A stretch of DNA of 64,000 nt from Lachnospiraceae bacterium (GTDB lineage: Bacteria > Bacillota > Clostridia > Lachnospirales > Lachnospiraceae): assembly GCA_017540265.1 (NCBI GenBank), contig JAFYBJ010000011.1, forward strand, positions 16,174 through 80,173, in the 5' to 3' direction. Positions 18,731 to 27,877 of the stretch are shown in pieces. Every line of letters starts with the position of its first letter. Position 1 is the first letter of the stretch. Under the pieces are notes generated by a model, which was not told the origin of the DNA, did no database searches, and saw only the letters and a program-made list of their open reading frames with translations. The translations under genes and the position numbers were made by a program.

Positions 18731-19801
18731 ATGGACAGAGAAGAAAAGTTAAAAAAGATTGAGACTGAAATAGAAAAGCTTAAGATAGAGATCGCAAGGA
18801 AAGAGATAAAGCTGGAGGATCTGGAAGAACTCAGGGCTTCCATCGAGGTAAACGGTGAGAAGGCAGCAGAGCCGACGCGGAAGAAGCCGGATAATATCTA
18901 TTCGGGATATGATGATCTGCCCCGGGGGAGTGCGTCAGGCGGTATAATAAAGGGCTGCCTGGTGGCAGAGGGCGGTGCCTTCAGAGGAGTATATACAGCC
19001 GGAGTAATGGACAGGCTTATGGAAGAAGGCATAAATATGGAGTGTACCGTAGGGGTTTCCGCAGGCGCCCTTTGCGGTATGAATTATGTATCCGGTCAGC
19101 TGGGACGCTCCGCAAGGGTCAATCTCGGATATCGTCATGACGGAAGATATGTGGGTTTGAGATCCTTAAGGGAGGATAAGAGCATAGTAAATTTCAGATT
19201 CCTCTTTGAGACTTTCAACGAGATAGAGCCTTTTGATATGGATTCTTTCAGGAGAAAGGACCGGAGATATATAGCGGTAGCAACGGATATGAAAAACGGA
19301 AAGGCTGCATATTTTGAAAGAGGAAAATGCAAGGGGATAAGGCGTGCCATTAAAGCTTCGGCTTCCATGCCGTTTGTGACGAAGCCTACGGTAATGGACG
19401 GAGTGCCGTATCTTGACGGGGGATGCGCGGATAAGGTTCCTTATGAATGGGCAATGGAGCAGGGATACGAGAAAATAATCGTAATAAGGACAAGGGAACG
19501 CGGATACAGGAAGCCGCCCATGGGTACAGGAGAAAGGAGAGCGGCAGAGCTGTTTTTCCATCAGTATCCGGAATTCATAGAAACCCTTGTTACGTCAAAC
19601 GATATGTGCAACAGACAGTTTGAAGAGGTGGAAAAGCTTTCGGATGAGGGAAAGCTGTTTCTGCTGGGTCCCGAAAGCGAGGTAAAGGTGGGACGGCTTG
19701 AGGACGATATGGAAAAGCTGGGAGCATTGTATCATCAGGGATATGATGAAACGGATGCGAAGATACCACAGATCAGGGATTATCTGAACTCAGGGTTTTA
19801 A
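18731..19801 (+). CDS. Patatin-like phospholipase with N-terminal coiled coil
   Basis: 356 residues from the ATG at 18731, ten bases after GGAG; the ATG at 18725 is possible. Residues 1-45 are a charged coiled coil. The patatin domain follows with the oxyanion motif EGGAFRG (80-86), the nucleophile elbow GVSAG (Ser110) and the catalytic Asp in DGG (Asp229), so the dyad is complete. Family members (bacterial YjjU/RssA-like) hydrolyse acyl esters of lipids. A close paralogue without the coiled coil begins at 63296. First gene of a long operon running to 25050. Confidence 0.88.
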   Translation: MDREEKLKKIETEIEKLKIEIARKEIKLEDLEELRASIEVNGEKAAEPTRKKPDNIYSGYDDLPRGSASGGIIKGCLVAEGGAFRGVYTAGVMDRLMEEGINMECTVGVSAGALCGMNYVSGQLGRSARVNLGYRHDGRYVGLRSLREDKSIVNFRFLFETFNEIEPFDMDSFRRKDRRYIAVATDMKNGKAAYFERGKCKGIRRAIKASASMPFVTKPTVMDGVPYLDGGCADKVPYEWAMEQGYEKIIVIRTRERGYRKPPMGTGERRAAELFFHQYPEFIETLVTSNDMCNRQFEEVEKLSDEGKLFLLGPESEVKVGRLEDDMEKLGALYHQGYDETDAKIPQIRDYLNSGF

Positions 19802-19804
19802 CAG

Positions 19805-20356
19805 ATGGCTACATGGACGGGAAGAGGTCTCAGGGGATCTGTCCTTGAGGATATGATAAACAGGACAAATGAGAAATACAGGGATGCGGGTCTGGCTCTG
19901 GTTCAGAAGATCCCTACACCCATTACGCCGATCACGATCGACAAGAAGAGTTCACAGATCACGCTTGCATATTTCGATCAGAAATCTACGGTGGATTATA
20001 TCGGAGCCGTGCAGGGGATACCTGTATGTTTCGATGCAAAGGAATCGGCAAGCGATACTTTTTCCCTTCAAAATATACATGATCATCAGGTCCGTTTCAT
20101 GAGCGATTTCGAAAAACAGGAGGGTGTGGCATTTTTTCTTATTTACTATACGAAAAAGGATACGCTGTATTATTTGAGACTGCGTGATATGCTGCCTTTC
20201 TGGGAAAGAGCAAAAAGCGGAGGACGCAAGAGCTTCCGTTACGACGAGCTTGATGAAAGCTGGGTGCTGCCAAAGAAGAGGGATGTGTTTGTTCCGTATC
20301 TGGATATGATAAATATGGATCTGATGTACAGGGAAGAGAGAGGGGGATCTGAATGA
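19805..20356 (+). CDS. recU: RecU-like Holliday junction resolvase
   Basis: 183 residues. The family signature is clear: GLRGSVLEDMINRTN, KIPTPITPI, AYFDQKSTVDYIG, then FDAKES and FSLQNIHDHQ. RecU is the Gram-positive resolvase that cuts four-way junctions during recombination and chromosome segregation. The PD-(D/E)XK site is Asp64, Asp77 and Lys79; Bacillus RecU has Glu at the second position, so this is a conservative change. Slightly shorter than Bacillus RecU (about 206). In the genome of many Firmicutes recU sits next to a penicillin-binding protein gene, not here. Confidence 0.88.
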   Translation: MATWTGRGLRGSVLEDMINRTNEKYRDAGLALVQKIPTPITPITIDKKSSQITLAYFDQKSTVDYIGAVQGIPVCFDAKESASDTFSLQNIHDHQVRFMSDFEKQEGVAFFLIYYTKKDTLYYLRLRDMLPFWERAKSGGRKSFRYDELDESWVLPKKRDVFVPYLDMINMDLMYREERGGSE

Positions 20357-20805
20357 TGGAAGAAAACTCGGGATCGCTTAGCGGAAGGAGACCCATGTCG
20401 CGCAGCCAGATAGAGCGGCGTACCATGACAAGGGAAGAGATCGCGGAATGGAAATCCAATGCAGACTTAAAAACGGTCCCCTACAGGCATTATTGGGAAA
20501 CTGAAGAACAGGAAGAAATAGTCTGCGTTGGGGATGAATATCTTGTCTTTGTGGGATATAATGAGGGGATGACAGCAAAGGTCTGGAATGTAATAGACAG
20601 ATCGGTCCCGCATAATATCTTTATTTTGAGGAAAAGCAATGAATTCCGTTATGATCTCGGGGCAAAAGAAGGCGTGCTCCTCCGTTTCCAGTTTAAGGGA
20701 GAGATGAGGATATTTAATAAAGACGCTCTGATAAAGATCATAGAGGGCGGAAGCCTGGATGTATTTCAGAAAAATGATGATATAATCATAAGAATAGATG
20801 ACTAA
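20353..20805 (+). CDS. Hypothetical protein following recU
   Basis: 150 residues, overlapping the recU stop by four bases (ATGA). It has a Ser/Arg-rich, probably disordered first 40 residues (LSGRRPMSRSQIERRTMTREE) and a beta-rich remainder rich in Val, Phe and Tyr. No signal peptide, membrane segment or known motif is recognised. Translational overlap with a resolvase gene and 18-base spacing to aspS suggest an ordinary cytoplasmic protein of the same operon. Confidence 0.65.
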   Translation: MMEENSGSLSGRRPMSRSQIERRTMTREEIAEWKSNADLKTVPYRHYWETEEQEEIVCVGDEYLVFVGYNEGMTAKVWNVIDRSVPHNIFILRKSNEFRYDLGAKEGVLLRFQFKGEMRIFNKDALIKIIEGGSLDVFQKNDDIIIRIDD

Positions 20806-20823
20806 AAACGGAGGTTTTTTAAA

Positions 20824-22596
20824 ATGGTACAGTCAAGAACACACAATTGCGGAGAACTGAGGCTTTCAGATGCAGGAAAGACGGTAACGCTTGCGGGATA
20901 TTATGAAAATATGAGGCAGGTGAGCAAAAATCTTGCATTCCTTCAGCTGCGTGATTTTTACGGTGTGACACAGATAGTATTCGAGGATGAAGGGATGCTT
21001 TCCTGTCTGGATGGTGTGAACAAGGAATCTACGCTGCAGATCACAGGTCTGGTGAGGGAGCGTTCCAACAAAACGGATAAGCTTGCCACCGGAGAGATAG
21101 AGGTGGTTCCCACAGAGGTGAATGTACTTGGAAAGAATATCCATAACGAGCTTCCTTTCGAGATAAGGCAGTCAAGGCAGGCAGATGAGAATGCCCGTCT
21201 TAAATTCAGATATCTGGATCTGAGGAATCCTGAAGTAAAGGACAGGATACTTATAAGGAGCAAAGTGGTGACTGAGCTGAGGCAAAGGATGAACGATGAG
21301 GATTTCGTTGAGATCACTACTCCCATACTTACCTGTTCATCACCTGAGGGAGCAAGAGATTACCTTGTGCCTTCCAGAAAATTTCCGGGGCATTTTTATG
21401 CGCTTCCCCAGGCTCCCCAGCAGTTTAAGCAGATACTCATGGCATCCGGATTTGACCGTTACTTCCAGATAGCGCCCTGCTTCCGTGATGAGGATGCAAG
21501 GGCAGACAGAAGCCCGGGAGAATTCTATCAGCTGGATATGGAGATGGCATTTGCGGGACAGGAGGATGTGTTCTCCGTGATCGAAAAGGTACTTCCTCCG
21601 GTTTTTGAAAAATACGGAACCTATAAAACGGCATCAAAGCCGCCCTTCAAGCGTATACCTTATCTTGAGAGCCTTGAAAAGTACGGTACCGACAAGCCGG
21701 ATCTGCGTATAGATCTTACGGTACAGGATGTGACGGAGCTCATGGGGCGGACTGAATTCGGCCCGTTCAAGGATGGGGCTGTGATAAAGGCTGTAAAAAC
21801 AGACGGTTACAAGGCGACAAGAAAAGAAATAGACAAGATGATCGCTGATGCGGAAACGGAATCCGGATTTAAGGGATACTGGTTCAGGCTCGATGAGAAC
21901 GGTGAATTTGTAGGCGGTATTTCAAAATTTCTTGCAGATATAAAGCAGGAGGTGCTGGATACTCTTTCATTAAAGCCGGGTGATTTCGTGGCGCTTTCCG
22001 CAGGAAAGAAAAATGATGCCATAAAGCTTGCGGGTGTCTTAAGACGAATGCTCGGTCAGGCTTCTGAGGGTCATTTCGATAAAGAAAGATATGAATTCTG
22101 CTGGATAGTTGATTTCCCCATGTATGAGATAGGAGAGGAATCCGGACAGCTTGAATTCTGCCACAATCCCTTCTCAATGCCCCAGGGCGGCGCTAAAGCT
22201 CTTGATGCGGCTGATCCGCTTTCCATACTTGCTTATCAGTACGATCTTGTCTGCAACGGCGTAGAGCTTTCTTCCGGAGCGGTAAGAAACCATGATCCCG
22301 AGATAATGGTGAAGGCGTTTAAGTTAGTGGGGCTCGGAGAAGAGGATGTGAAGGCGAAATTCCCTGCAATGTATAACGCCTTTACATACGGTGCACCTCC
22401 TCATGCAGGCATAGCACCGGGCGTTGACAGAATGGTGATGCTGCTTACCGGTGAGGAATCCATACGTGAGATCATTCCCTTCCCCATGAACAAGCAGGCT
22501 CAGGATATCATGATGGGCGCGCCTGCAGAAGTGGATAAGAAACAGTTGGATGAGGTGCATATATGCATCTGTGAGGAAAAAGAGAAAGAGTCTTAA
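20824..22596 (+). CDS. aspS: Aspartyl-tRNA synthetase
   Basis: 590 residues, the bacterial long form with an inserted GAD domain. It charges tRNA-Asp in the cytoplasm. The OB-fold anticodon domain occupies about 1-110, class II motif 2 is FRDEDARADRSPGEFYQLD, and motif 3 lies in APPHAGIAPGVDRMVML. There is no T-box in the short gap before it, so expression follows the upstream genes (GGAGG is the ribosome site). Whether it also charges tRNA-Asn cannot be decided here. Confidence 0.97.
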   Translation: MVQSRTHNCGELRLSDAGKTVTLAGYYENMRQVSKNLAFLQLRDFYGVTQIVFEDEGMLSCLDGVNKESTLQITGLVRERSNKTDKLATGEIEVVPTEVNVLGKNIHNELPFEIRQSRQADENARLKFRYLDLRNPEVKDRILIRSKVVTELRQRMNDEDFVEITTPILTCSSPEGARDYLVPSRKFPGHFYALPQAPQQFKQILMASGFDRYFQIAPCFRDEDARADRSPGEFYQLDMEMAFAGQEDVFSVIEKVLPPVFEKYGTYKTASKPPFKRIPYLESLEKYGTDKPDLRIDLTVQDVTELMGRTEFGPFKDGAVIKAVKTDGYKATRKEIDKMIADAETESGFKGYWFRLDENGEFVGGISKFLADIKQEVLDTLSLKPGDFVALSAGKKNDAIKLAGVLRRMLGQASEGHFDKERYEFCWIVDFPMYEIGEESGQLEFCHNPFSMPQGGAKALDAADPLSILAYQYDLVCNGVELSSGAVRNHDPEIMVKAFKLVGLGEEDVKAKFPAMYNAFTYGAPPHAGIAPGVDRMVMLLTGEESIREIIPFPMNKQAQDIMMGAPAEVDKKQLDEVHICICEEKEKES

Positions 22597-22605
22597 GGTA
22601 TAGCC

Positions 22606-23352
22606 ATGGATACAGATATTGAAAAGCTGCAGGAGCTTATAGACAGTTCGGAAAAGATCGTTTTTTTCGGTGGAGCAGGAGTCTCCACCGAAAGCGGCAT
22701 ACCGGATTTCAGAAGTGTTGACGGTCTGTATAATCAGAAATATAAATATCCTCCCGAGACCATGCTCTCCCACAGTTTTTATGTGGGGCATAAGGAGGAA
22801 TTCTTTGAATTCTACAGGGATAAGCTCTTACTTAAGGTGGTAGGGACTGATGAAGTGGAAAAGGCCATGCCCAATGCCGCCCATGAATTTCTTGCAAAGC
22901 TTGAAGAGGCCGGGAAGCTTACTGCTGTAGTCACACAGAATATAGACGGTCTTCGTCAGGCGGCGGGAAGTAAAAGAGTATATGAGCTTCACGGATCTGT
23001 CCTCAGGAATTTCTGCCAGAGATGCGGAAAGAATTACGGTGCAGATGAGATATTTAAAATGAAGGGCGTGCCGAAGTGTGACTGCGGCGGCGATATTAAG
23101 CCTGATGTGGTCCTTTACGAGGAAGGCCTTGATAATGACATAATGAACGGCGCGGTAAGGGCCATAAGAGAAGCTGATATGCTGATCATAGGCGGCACGT
23201 CACTTGTGGTATATCCTGCGGCGGGGCTTGTCGATTATTACAGGGGAAATAAGCTGGTGCTTGTAAACCGCGATGCCACCGCAAGGGATTCCGTGGCTGA
23301 TTATGTTATACACGGAAGCATAGGAGAGATATTCTCAAGGCTTCATGTCTGA
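22606..23352 (+). CDS. cobB: SIR2-family NAD-dependent protein deacylase
   Basis: 248 residues, normal for class III/U bacterial sirtuins. NAD site: GAGVSTESGIPDFR (23-36), QNIDG (111-115). Catalytic His129 in HGS; zinc ligands Cys137, Cys140, Cys158, Cys160. Sirtuins remove acyl groups from lysines, making nicotinamide and O-acyl-ADP-ribose. The gene lies ten bases after aspS and its stop is overlapped by an ATP-grasp ligase gene, which is not its usual company. Confidence 0.94.
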   Translation: MDTDIEKLQELIDSSEKIVFFGGAGVSTESGIPDFRSVDGLYNQKYKYPPETMLSHSFYVGHKEEFFEFYRDKLLLKVVGTDEVEKAMPNAAHEFLAKLEEAGKLTAVVTQNIDGLRQAAGSKRVYELHGSVLRNFCQRCGKNYGADEIFKMKGVPKCDCGGDIKPDVVLYEEGLDNDIMNGAVRAIREADMLIIGGTSLVVYPAAGLVDYYRGNKLVLVNRDATARDSVADYVIHGSIGEIFSRLHV

Positions 23353-24229
23353 TATGAGAGCTGCGCTTGTCACAAATGAATTTGTAAAGAGTGAAAAATT
23401 TGAAGAGCTCTTTGCCATGTTAAATGAGGCAGCCTTAAAAGAAGGTGTGGAGCTTGTAAGATCATCGAATGCGGAATGTTTTGAAAAGCTTGGGCTTTCG
23501 GATTACGAGGAACACTCGCTTGGGGATTATGATTTCATCCTTTTCTGGGATAAGGACGTGAGGCTTGCGGGGGAGCTGGAACGGATCGGTTATCGTGTTT
23601 TTAACAGTGCGGAAGCTATTGCCGCCTGCGATGATAAGAGCATTACATATATGCGTTTAAAAAAAGCGGGTGTAAGGCAGCCGCTTAGCTTTATCTCTCC
23701 CAAGAAATTTCATTCTGACGGATTGCTCCCTGAAGCTTTCCTTCGCAGCGCCGGGAAAAAACTGTCGTATCCGCTTGTCTTTAAGGAAGTCTTCGGATCC
23801 TTCGGAGACAGGGTATATCTTATTAATGACGAAGAGGAACTATTTGAACGAGCCCGCATTACAGGTGAAAGAGCCTATATGCTTCAGGAATTCATAGAAA
23901 GCTCGAAGGGGCGTGATATACGTCTGCAGGTAGCGGGAGATAAAGTCTGTGCCGCAATGCTTCGTTATAATGACGGTGATTTCAGGGCAAATATCACAAA
24001 CGGCGGAAGCATGAAACCATATACGCCTTCGGAAGATGAGGTAAAGATGGCTTTGGAGGCCTGCAGGGCCATGAATCTAAGCTTCGCCGGAGTGGATATA
24101 TTATTCGGTGAGGACGGCCCGTTTCTCTGTGAAGTTAATTCCAACGCACATTTTAAAAATCTTTATGACTGCACAGGTATCAATGCTGCGGAGCATATAA
24201 TAGCTCACCTTAGGGAAATATGCTCATGA
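23345..24229 (+). CDS. RimK-like ATP-grasp ligase, copy 1
   Basis: 294 residues. Start 23345 overlaps the sirtuin stop; an ATG at 23354 is an alternative. ATP-grasp features: YPLVFKEVFGSFGDRVYLI (ATP-binding Lys and glycine loop), QEFIESSKGRDIRLQVAG, and the metal-binding end FLCEVNSNAHFKNL. It resembles RimK/LysX-type alpha-L-glutamate or amino-acid ligases, which join a carboxylate to an amine through an acyl phosphate. The usual glycine-rich loop is shorter than in RimK. Substrate unknown. Confidence 0.82.
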   Translation: MSDMRAALVTNEFVKSEKFEELFAMLNEAALKEGVELVRSSNAECFEKLGLSDYEEHSLGDYDFILFWDKDVRLAGELERIGYRVFNSAEAIAACDDKSITYMRLKKAGVRQPLSFISPKKFHSDGLLPEAFLRSAGKKLSYPLVFKEVFGSFGDRVYLINDEEELFERARITGERAYMLQEFIESSKGRDIRLQVAGDKVCAAMLRYNDGDFRANITNGGSMKPYTPSEDEVKMALEACRAMNLSFAGVDILFGEDGPFLCEVNSNAHFKNLYDCTGINAAEHIIAHLREICS

Positions 24230-25050
24230 AAGATCTGTGGTGGCTCATATATTCTCATGAAGATATAGAGAGGAACCGCTCTTATATCGATCTGTATTTT
24301 AAATATGCTTCAGAAAAAGGTAAAAAATTAGAACTGCTTGAAAGCGGATCGTTTTCCGAACTGCCGGATAAAATGCCAGAGGCAGTCATAAACCGCTCAA
24401 GAAATGTTTATATATCAAAATGTTTCGAGGAAGCCGGAGTAAGAGTATACAACAGTGCGAAGGTTGCAGAGCTTGGTAATGATAAATTAAAAGCCATAGT
24501 TTTTGCAGGAGCCCTTGAAATTCCGGTAATGAGGACTTTGAATGAGAGAGGTGATCTCGCTTTCCCTTTTGTGATGAAGAGCAGGGGAGGTCACGGCGGG
24601 AAAGAAGTCTTTCTCATAAATAACGAAGAAGAATATGAAAGTCTTAAATGTATAAAGAGCGCGGACGGAAGTGATTTCATATTTCAGGAAATGGCATCGG
24701 ATACCGGAAAGGATCTGCGTATCTATACGGTGGGAGATGAGATGATCGGATCGATGATGAGGATCTCGGATACGGATTTTAAGAGCAATTATTCACTGGG
24801 CGGAAAAGCCTTTGTGCATGAGCTTACGGATGAAGAGAGAGGGATCGCGGAAAAGATCATAGAAGCCCTGCATCCCGGACACATCGGTATAGATCTTATT
24901 TATGATCATGGCAGACCTGTATTTAACGAGCTGGAGGATGCTGTGGGCAGCAGGATGCTCTACAGATATACGGATACGGATGCCGTAAGGCTGTATGTGG
25001 ATCATATAGACCGTGATATCAAGAAAGCTTATTCTCCTCTTACGAGGTGA
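24220..25050 (+). CDS. RimK-like ATP-grasp ligase, copy 2
   Basis: 276 residues, overlapping copy 1 by ten bases (ATG at 24220 or 24226). It shares the layout of copy 1: FPFVMKSRGGHGGKEVFLI for ATP, QEMASDTGKDLRIYTVG, and a metal site VFNELEDAVGSRMLY in place of the usual xExN. The Asn of the last metal motif is replaced by ELED, so metal binding may differ. It ends 22 bases inside the convergent gene at 25029. The pair probably works in sequence or as a heteromer (inference). Confidence 0.8.
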   Translation: MLMKDLWWLIYSHEDIERNRSYIDLYFKYASEKGKKLELLESGSFSELPDKMPEAVINRSRNVYISKCFEEAGVRVYNSAKVAELGNDKLKAIVFAGALEIPVMRTLNERGDLAFPFVMKSRGGHGGKEVFLINNEEEYESLKCIKSADGSDFIFQEMASDTGKDLRIYTVGDEMIGSMMRISDTDFKSNYSLGGKAFVHELTDEERGIAEKIIEALHPGHIGIDLIYDHGRPVFNELEDAVGSRMLYRYTDTDAVRLYVDHIDRDIKKAYSPLTR

Positions 25051-26561
25051 TTCATCTGGAAATATTTTACCAGCTTATCCTTTGCCTTACTGGTTGAAAG
25101 ATAGCGGAACCATTCTATGGAAGGTCTGGTATTTCTGTTGCAGACTATCTCTACGGTATCATTCTCATTTACCCTGGTATAAGGCCCCAGCTGGGCTGTT
25201 GAACCGTTTATCAGCGCATATGAAAAATGCAGACCTATATCCGTATGTATGCGGAAAGCAAAATCCAGCACGGATGCGCCGGCTTCTATGGTATCCCGCA
25301 TGCCGTTCTTTCTGAAAACAGTGATCCTGGGAATATAGGTATCCCTGGGTTCCACTTCGTTTACATCATAGCTTAATACGGAATCGTCATCTATCATTAT
25401 CTTTCCGAAACAATAATCGAAATATTCTGATTCGGTGCGCACAAAGAGTCTGTAATAATTTCCCGAGGCATCCTGAAGTTTATAATACGAGGAAATACCG
25501 TTGGTGGTATTTTTAATTTTGACTACGTATATTCCTGCCGGTATAAGTACATTTTTAAGATATGAGAAAACTATATCCTCGGCAGATACCACGCTTTCCT
25601 TATCTGCAACTGAATCATCCAGAATGAGCATCAGATCATAGAGCGCTACATTCTTTCTGTTCATGATACCCTGATCAAGGGTTTTGTTTACATTGTCGCT
25701 TATGGTCTTTAAATATCTGAAGACAGATATCATATAACGTTCATCTGCGTGGAAATCCACTATCCTGCCGCAGTAGGCATCTGTTCCGTATTTTTCCTGA
25801 AGGCTGGTCTCCTTCTTGTCAAAAGCCCTGCTCATAAGCTCAAGGGTCTTATCGGTGCTGTATGCGCTTAAACTTAAGAGATTCCTGTAGTGGGAATTGA
25901 TCTGATTGTATATATTTCTGTGGACGGTTTTAAAGCAGAGCTCCTCAAGTATATCTGCAAGCATGAATGCTCCGGCGTCCCTTATCATGGGGAGTATTAT
26001 CTCCCTGGTCCGCTGGGCCTTCTTAAGCTGCTTTTCTGCAGACATTGCCTCGATGGTTTTTAAGTTATCTATTCTGTCGGCGGCTTTTACAAGGAGGCCT
26101 CTGGGGTTCATGATACTCTGCATCTTTACTTCGCTCATGATATCCAGCTCGGCCTTTGAAAGCTCGGGATCGGTATGCTCTCCCAGTTTGGTGACGGCAT
26201 TTACTATATCCGCAACCGCCTGTCCGTATTCCGATGCGATAAGCTCTATGGAGGCGCCTTTTTCGCTGCAGTCTTCCACCACGTCATGAAGAAGGGCTGC
26301 AGTCACGGTCTCAACATCTGCACCGCAGAGCGCAACCGTATAGGCCACCCTTAAAGGGTGATATATGTAGGGCTCGCCGCTTTTCCTGAAGATGCCATCA
26401 TGCATGTTTTCGGCGTAGTTATATGCTTTTGCGAGCTTGTCCTCGTCGAAGAATTTGTGATGGACCTTTACCTCGGCAAGTACTTTTTCAAAGCTGCCTC
26501 CGGTATCATAATCCTTCATGGAAGCGAGGAACCTGTTTATGGATCTGATCTTCTCATGCAT
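25029..26561 (-). CDS. SpoT-like HD hydrolase with TGS domain and degenerate synthetase region
   Basis: 510 residues, leftward. Residues about 40-200 form the RelA/SpoT hydrolase domain with YHP (67-69), HDVVED (92-97) and ADRIDNL (161-167), all intact for cleaving (p)ppGpp. About 215-385 corresponds to the synthetase region but lacks its loop and catalytic motifs; RLFVRTE (371-377) stands where EVQIRT is expected. A TGS domain follows at about 412-475, and the long C-terminus of true Rel is absent. I infer a hydrolase-only or regulatory Rel homologue. It lies ten bases behind an HTH gene in one operon. Confidence 0.82.
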   Translation of the reverse strand: MHEKIRSINRFLASMKDYDTGGSFEKVLAEVKVHHKFFDEDKLAKAYNYAENMHDGIFRKSGEPYIYHPLRVAYTVALCGADVETVTAALLHDVVEDCSEKGASIELIASEYGQAVADIVNAVTKLGEHTDPELSKAELDIMSEVKMQSIMNPRGLLVKAADRIDNLKTIEAMSAEKQLKKAQRTREIILPMIRDAGAFMLADILEELCFKTVHRNIYNQINSHYRNLLSLSAYSTDKTLELMSRAFDKKETSLQEKYGTDAYCGRIVDFHADERYMISVFRYLKTISDNVNKTLDQGIMNRKNVALYDLMLILDDSVADKESVVSAEDIVFSYLKNVLIPAGIYVVKIKNTTNGISSYYKLQDASGNYYRLFVRTESEYFDYCFGKIMIDDDSVLSYDVNEVEPRDTYIPRITVFRKNGMRDTIEAGASVLDFAFRIHTDIGLHFSYALINGSTAQLGPYTRVNENDTVEIVCNRNTRPSIEWFRYLSTSKAKDKLVKYFQMNHLVRGE

Positions 26562-26571
26562 AGGTGTACCC

Positions 26572-27696
26572 TCACGAATTATCCTTATCCTTCTTTATGC
26601 CGTAATACTTAATGGTATGATACCACTCGTCATCGTCTATCTCGGATACTTTTGCATATCTGAGAAGGTTTCTTGTAAGGCTTTCTTTTATGATACGCTC
26701 CAGATTAGACTGGATCAGAAGCTGACGCTGTGTGTCGTTAAAGGAAAAGCCGGTATTCTCATCGTTCATATAGAGATTCTTGAAGGTACGGATCAGCTCA
26801 TCGCTCTCAAGCCCTGCATGATAATTGGGATAAGAGAGCAGCATCGCTTTGTGTATATCTTCTTCGGAAAGATTTAAGGCAAGGCGGGAAAGTCCGATGA
26901 ACTGGACTGTAGGCATATGCTGACGCCCTCTGGATACGGAATTAGTTGTGCCTATACCGCCTATATATTCGTTCTTTCTTGTGTTGGGGCGGTGAAGTAT
27001 GACAGAGATCCTGTCTTCGCTTTCGTGGATCAGGGTGATATAGTAATGATCCTTTGAAGTAAGGACATTTCCGTAATAGACATATTTGCCGAGTCCCTTT
27101 TTGAAAAAGTATCTCACTGCTTCCCTGCCGTCATTTATATCTTCCAGATCCTTCTTGAGCCCGGCTACCATATCCCTGTCCTTTTTTCCGAGCATGGCAA
27201 CGCAGTCATAGGTGGGAATACCGGTGGCGGTTTCCGCCTCACATATCTTTAAAACGCCGTAATTCATGGAAGTATCGGCGGAATTATTATCTTTGCCCTT
27301 GTAATTTTCCGTGTCGAGATAATAGGCGAAATAGGTGCCTGCAAGACGTTTAAGTTCCACGGGATCGTTGAGCTCGAAGAGGCTTCTGAAGTCGTCATCA
27401 CCCGTGCTTATATCCTCGGAGACGCGCAGCTCTTTGAGATACACATCCTCGGGAGTTTCCTTTCTCATGAGGATATCATCAACAGACAGGCCGAACAGAT
27501 CCTTGAGACGTAAAAGCATGTAATAATCGGGGATCTTTTTCCCGTCACAGCATTCATTTAATTCTTCGAAGTCAATATGAAGGCGTTCTGCAAGGCGCAC
27601 TCTGTCGGTCCCCAGACGTTCTATCAGACTGTTTAAGTTAAAAGCCGTATTTTCAAGGATGGCCTTTTCTGTTTCCTGTCTGTTTCTTTCCTGCAT
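26572..27696 (-). CDS. HTH (XRE-like) protein with unknown C-terminal domain
   Basis: 374 residues. Residues about 20-80 look like an XRE helix-turn-helix: SLIERLGTDRVRLAERLHID, then LRLKDLFGLSVDDILM. The remaining 290 residues contain a hydrophobic-patterned alpha/beta region (FAYYLDTENYKG, HYYITLIHESEDRISVILH) that I do not recognise; it may be a ligand-sensing domain. A clear promoter precedes it and GAGGTG is its ribosome site. It is cotranscribed with the SpoT-like hydrolase and may control or sense for it. Confidence 0.72.
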   Translation of the reverse strand: MQERNRQETEKAILENTAFNLNSLIERLGTDRVRLAERLHIDFEELNECCDGKKIPDYYMLLRLKDLFGLSVDDILMRKETPEDVYLKELRVSEDISTGDDDFRSLFELNDPVELKRLAGTYFAYYLDTENYKGKDNNSADTSMNYGVLKICEAETATGIPTYDCVAMLGKKDRDMVAGLKKDLEDINDGREAVRYFFKKGLGKYVYYGNVLTSKDHYYITLIHESEDRISVILHRPNTRKNEYIGGIGTTNSVSRGRQHMPTVQFIGLSRLALNLSEEDIHKAMLLSYPNYHAGLESDELIRTFKNLYMNDENTGFSFNDTQRQLLIQSNLERIIKESLTRNLLRYAKVSEIDDDEWYHTIKYYGIKKDKDNS

Positions 27697-27737
27697 GCTG
27701 CACCTCCTATGACATGGCGTGGAAAAATATAGGGAAT

Positions 27738-27766
27738 ATTATATCAAACTGCGGGATATTTGTGAA
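27738..27766 (-). promoter_or_regulatory. Promoter of the HTH / SpoT-like operon
   Basis: Reverse strand TTCACA (27761-27766) and TATAAT (27738-27743), 17 bases apart, reading to the start codon at 27696. Confidence 0.7.
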
Positions 27767-27830
27767 TAATATCCGATGTATAACAAAGTATCAGGATAAC
27801 AAGATTACATAATACCGCTTGCCATATTTA

Positions 27831-27839
27831 TGATATAAT
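27831..27839 (+). promoter_or_regulatory. Extended -10 promoter of hisS
   Basis: TGATATAAT is an extended -10 box (TGn plus TATAAT), about 40 bases before the hisS start codon. The -35 region is weak. The leader is too short for a T-box. Confidence 0.6.
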
Positions 27840-27877
27840 CTTGTAGATATATTTTTTTGATGGAAGGGTAAAAGAAA

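Noticed and set aside
20700-20823. T-box riboswitch before aspS
   Set aside because: Only 18 bases separate aspS from the upstream gene, and no T-box sequence is present.
25013-25315. Forward frame inside the SpoT-like gene
   Set aside because: Opposite-strand shadow without start signals.
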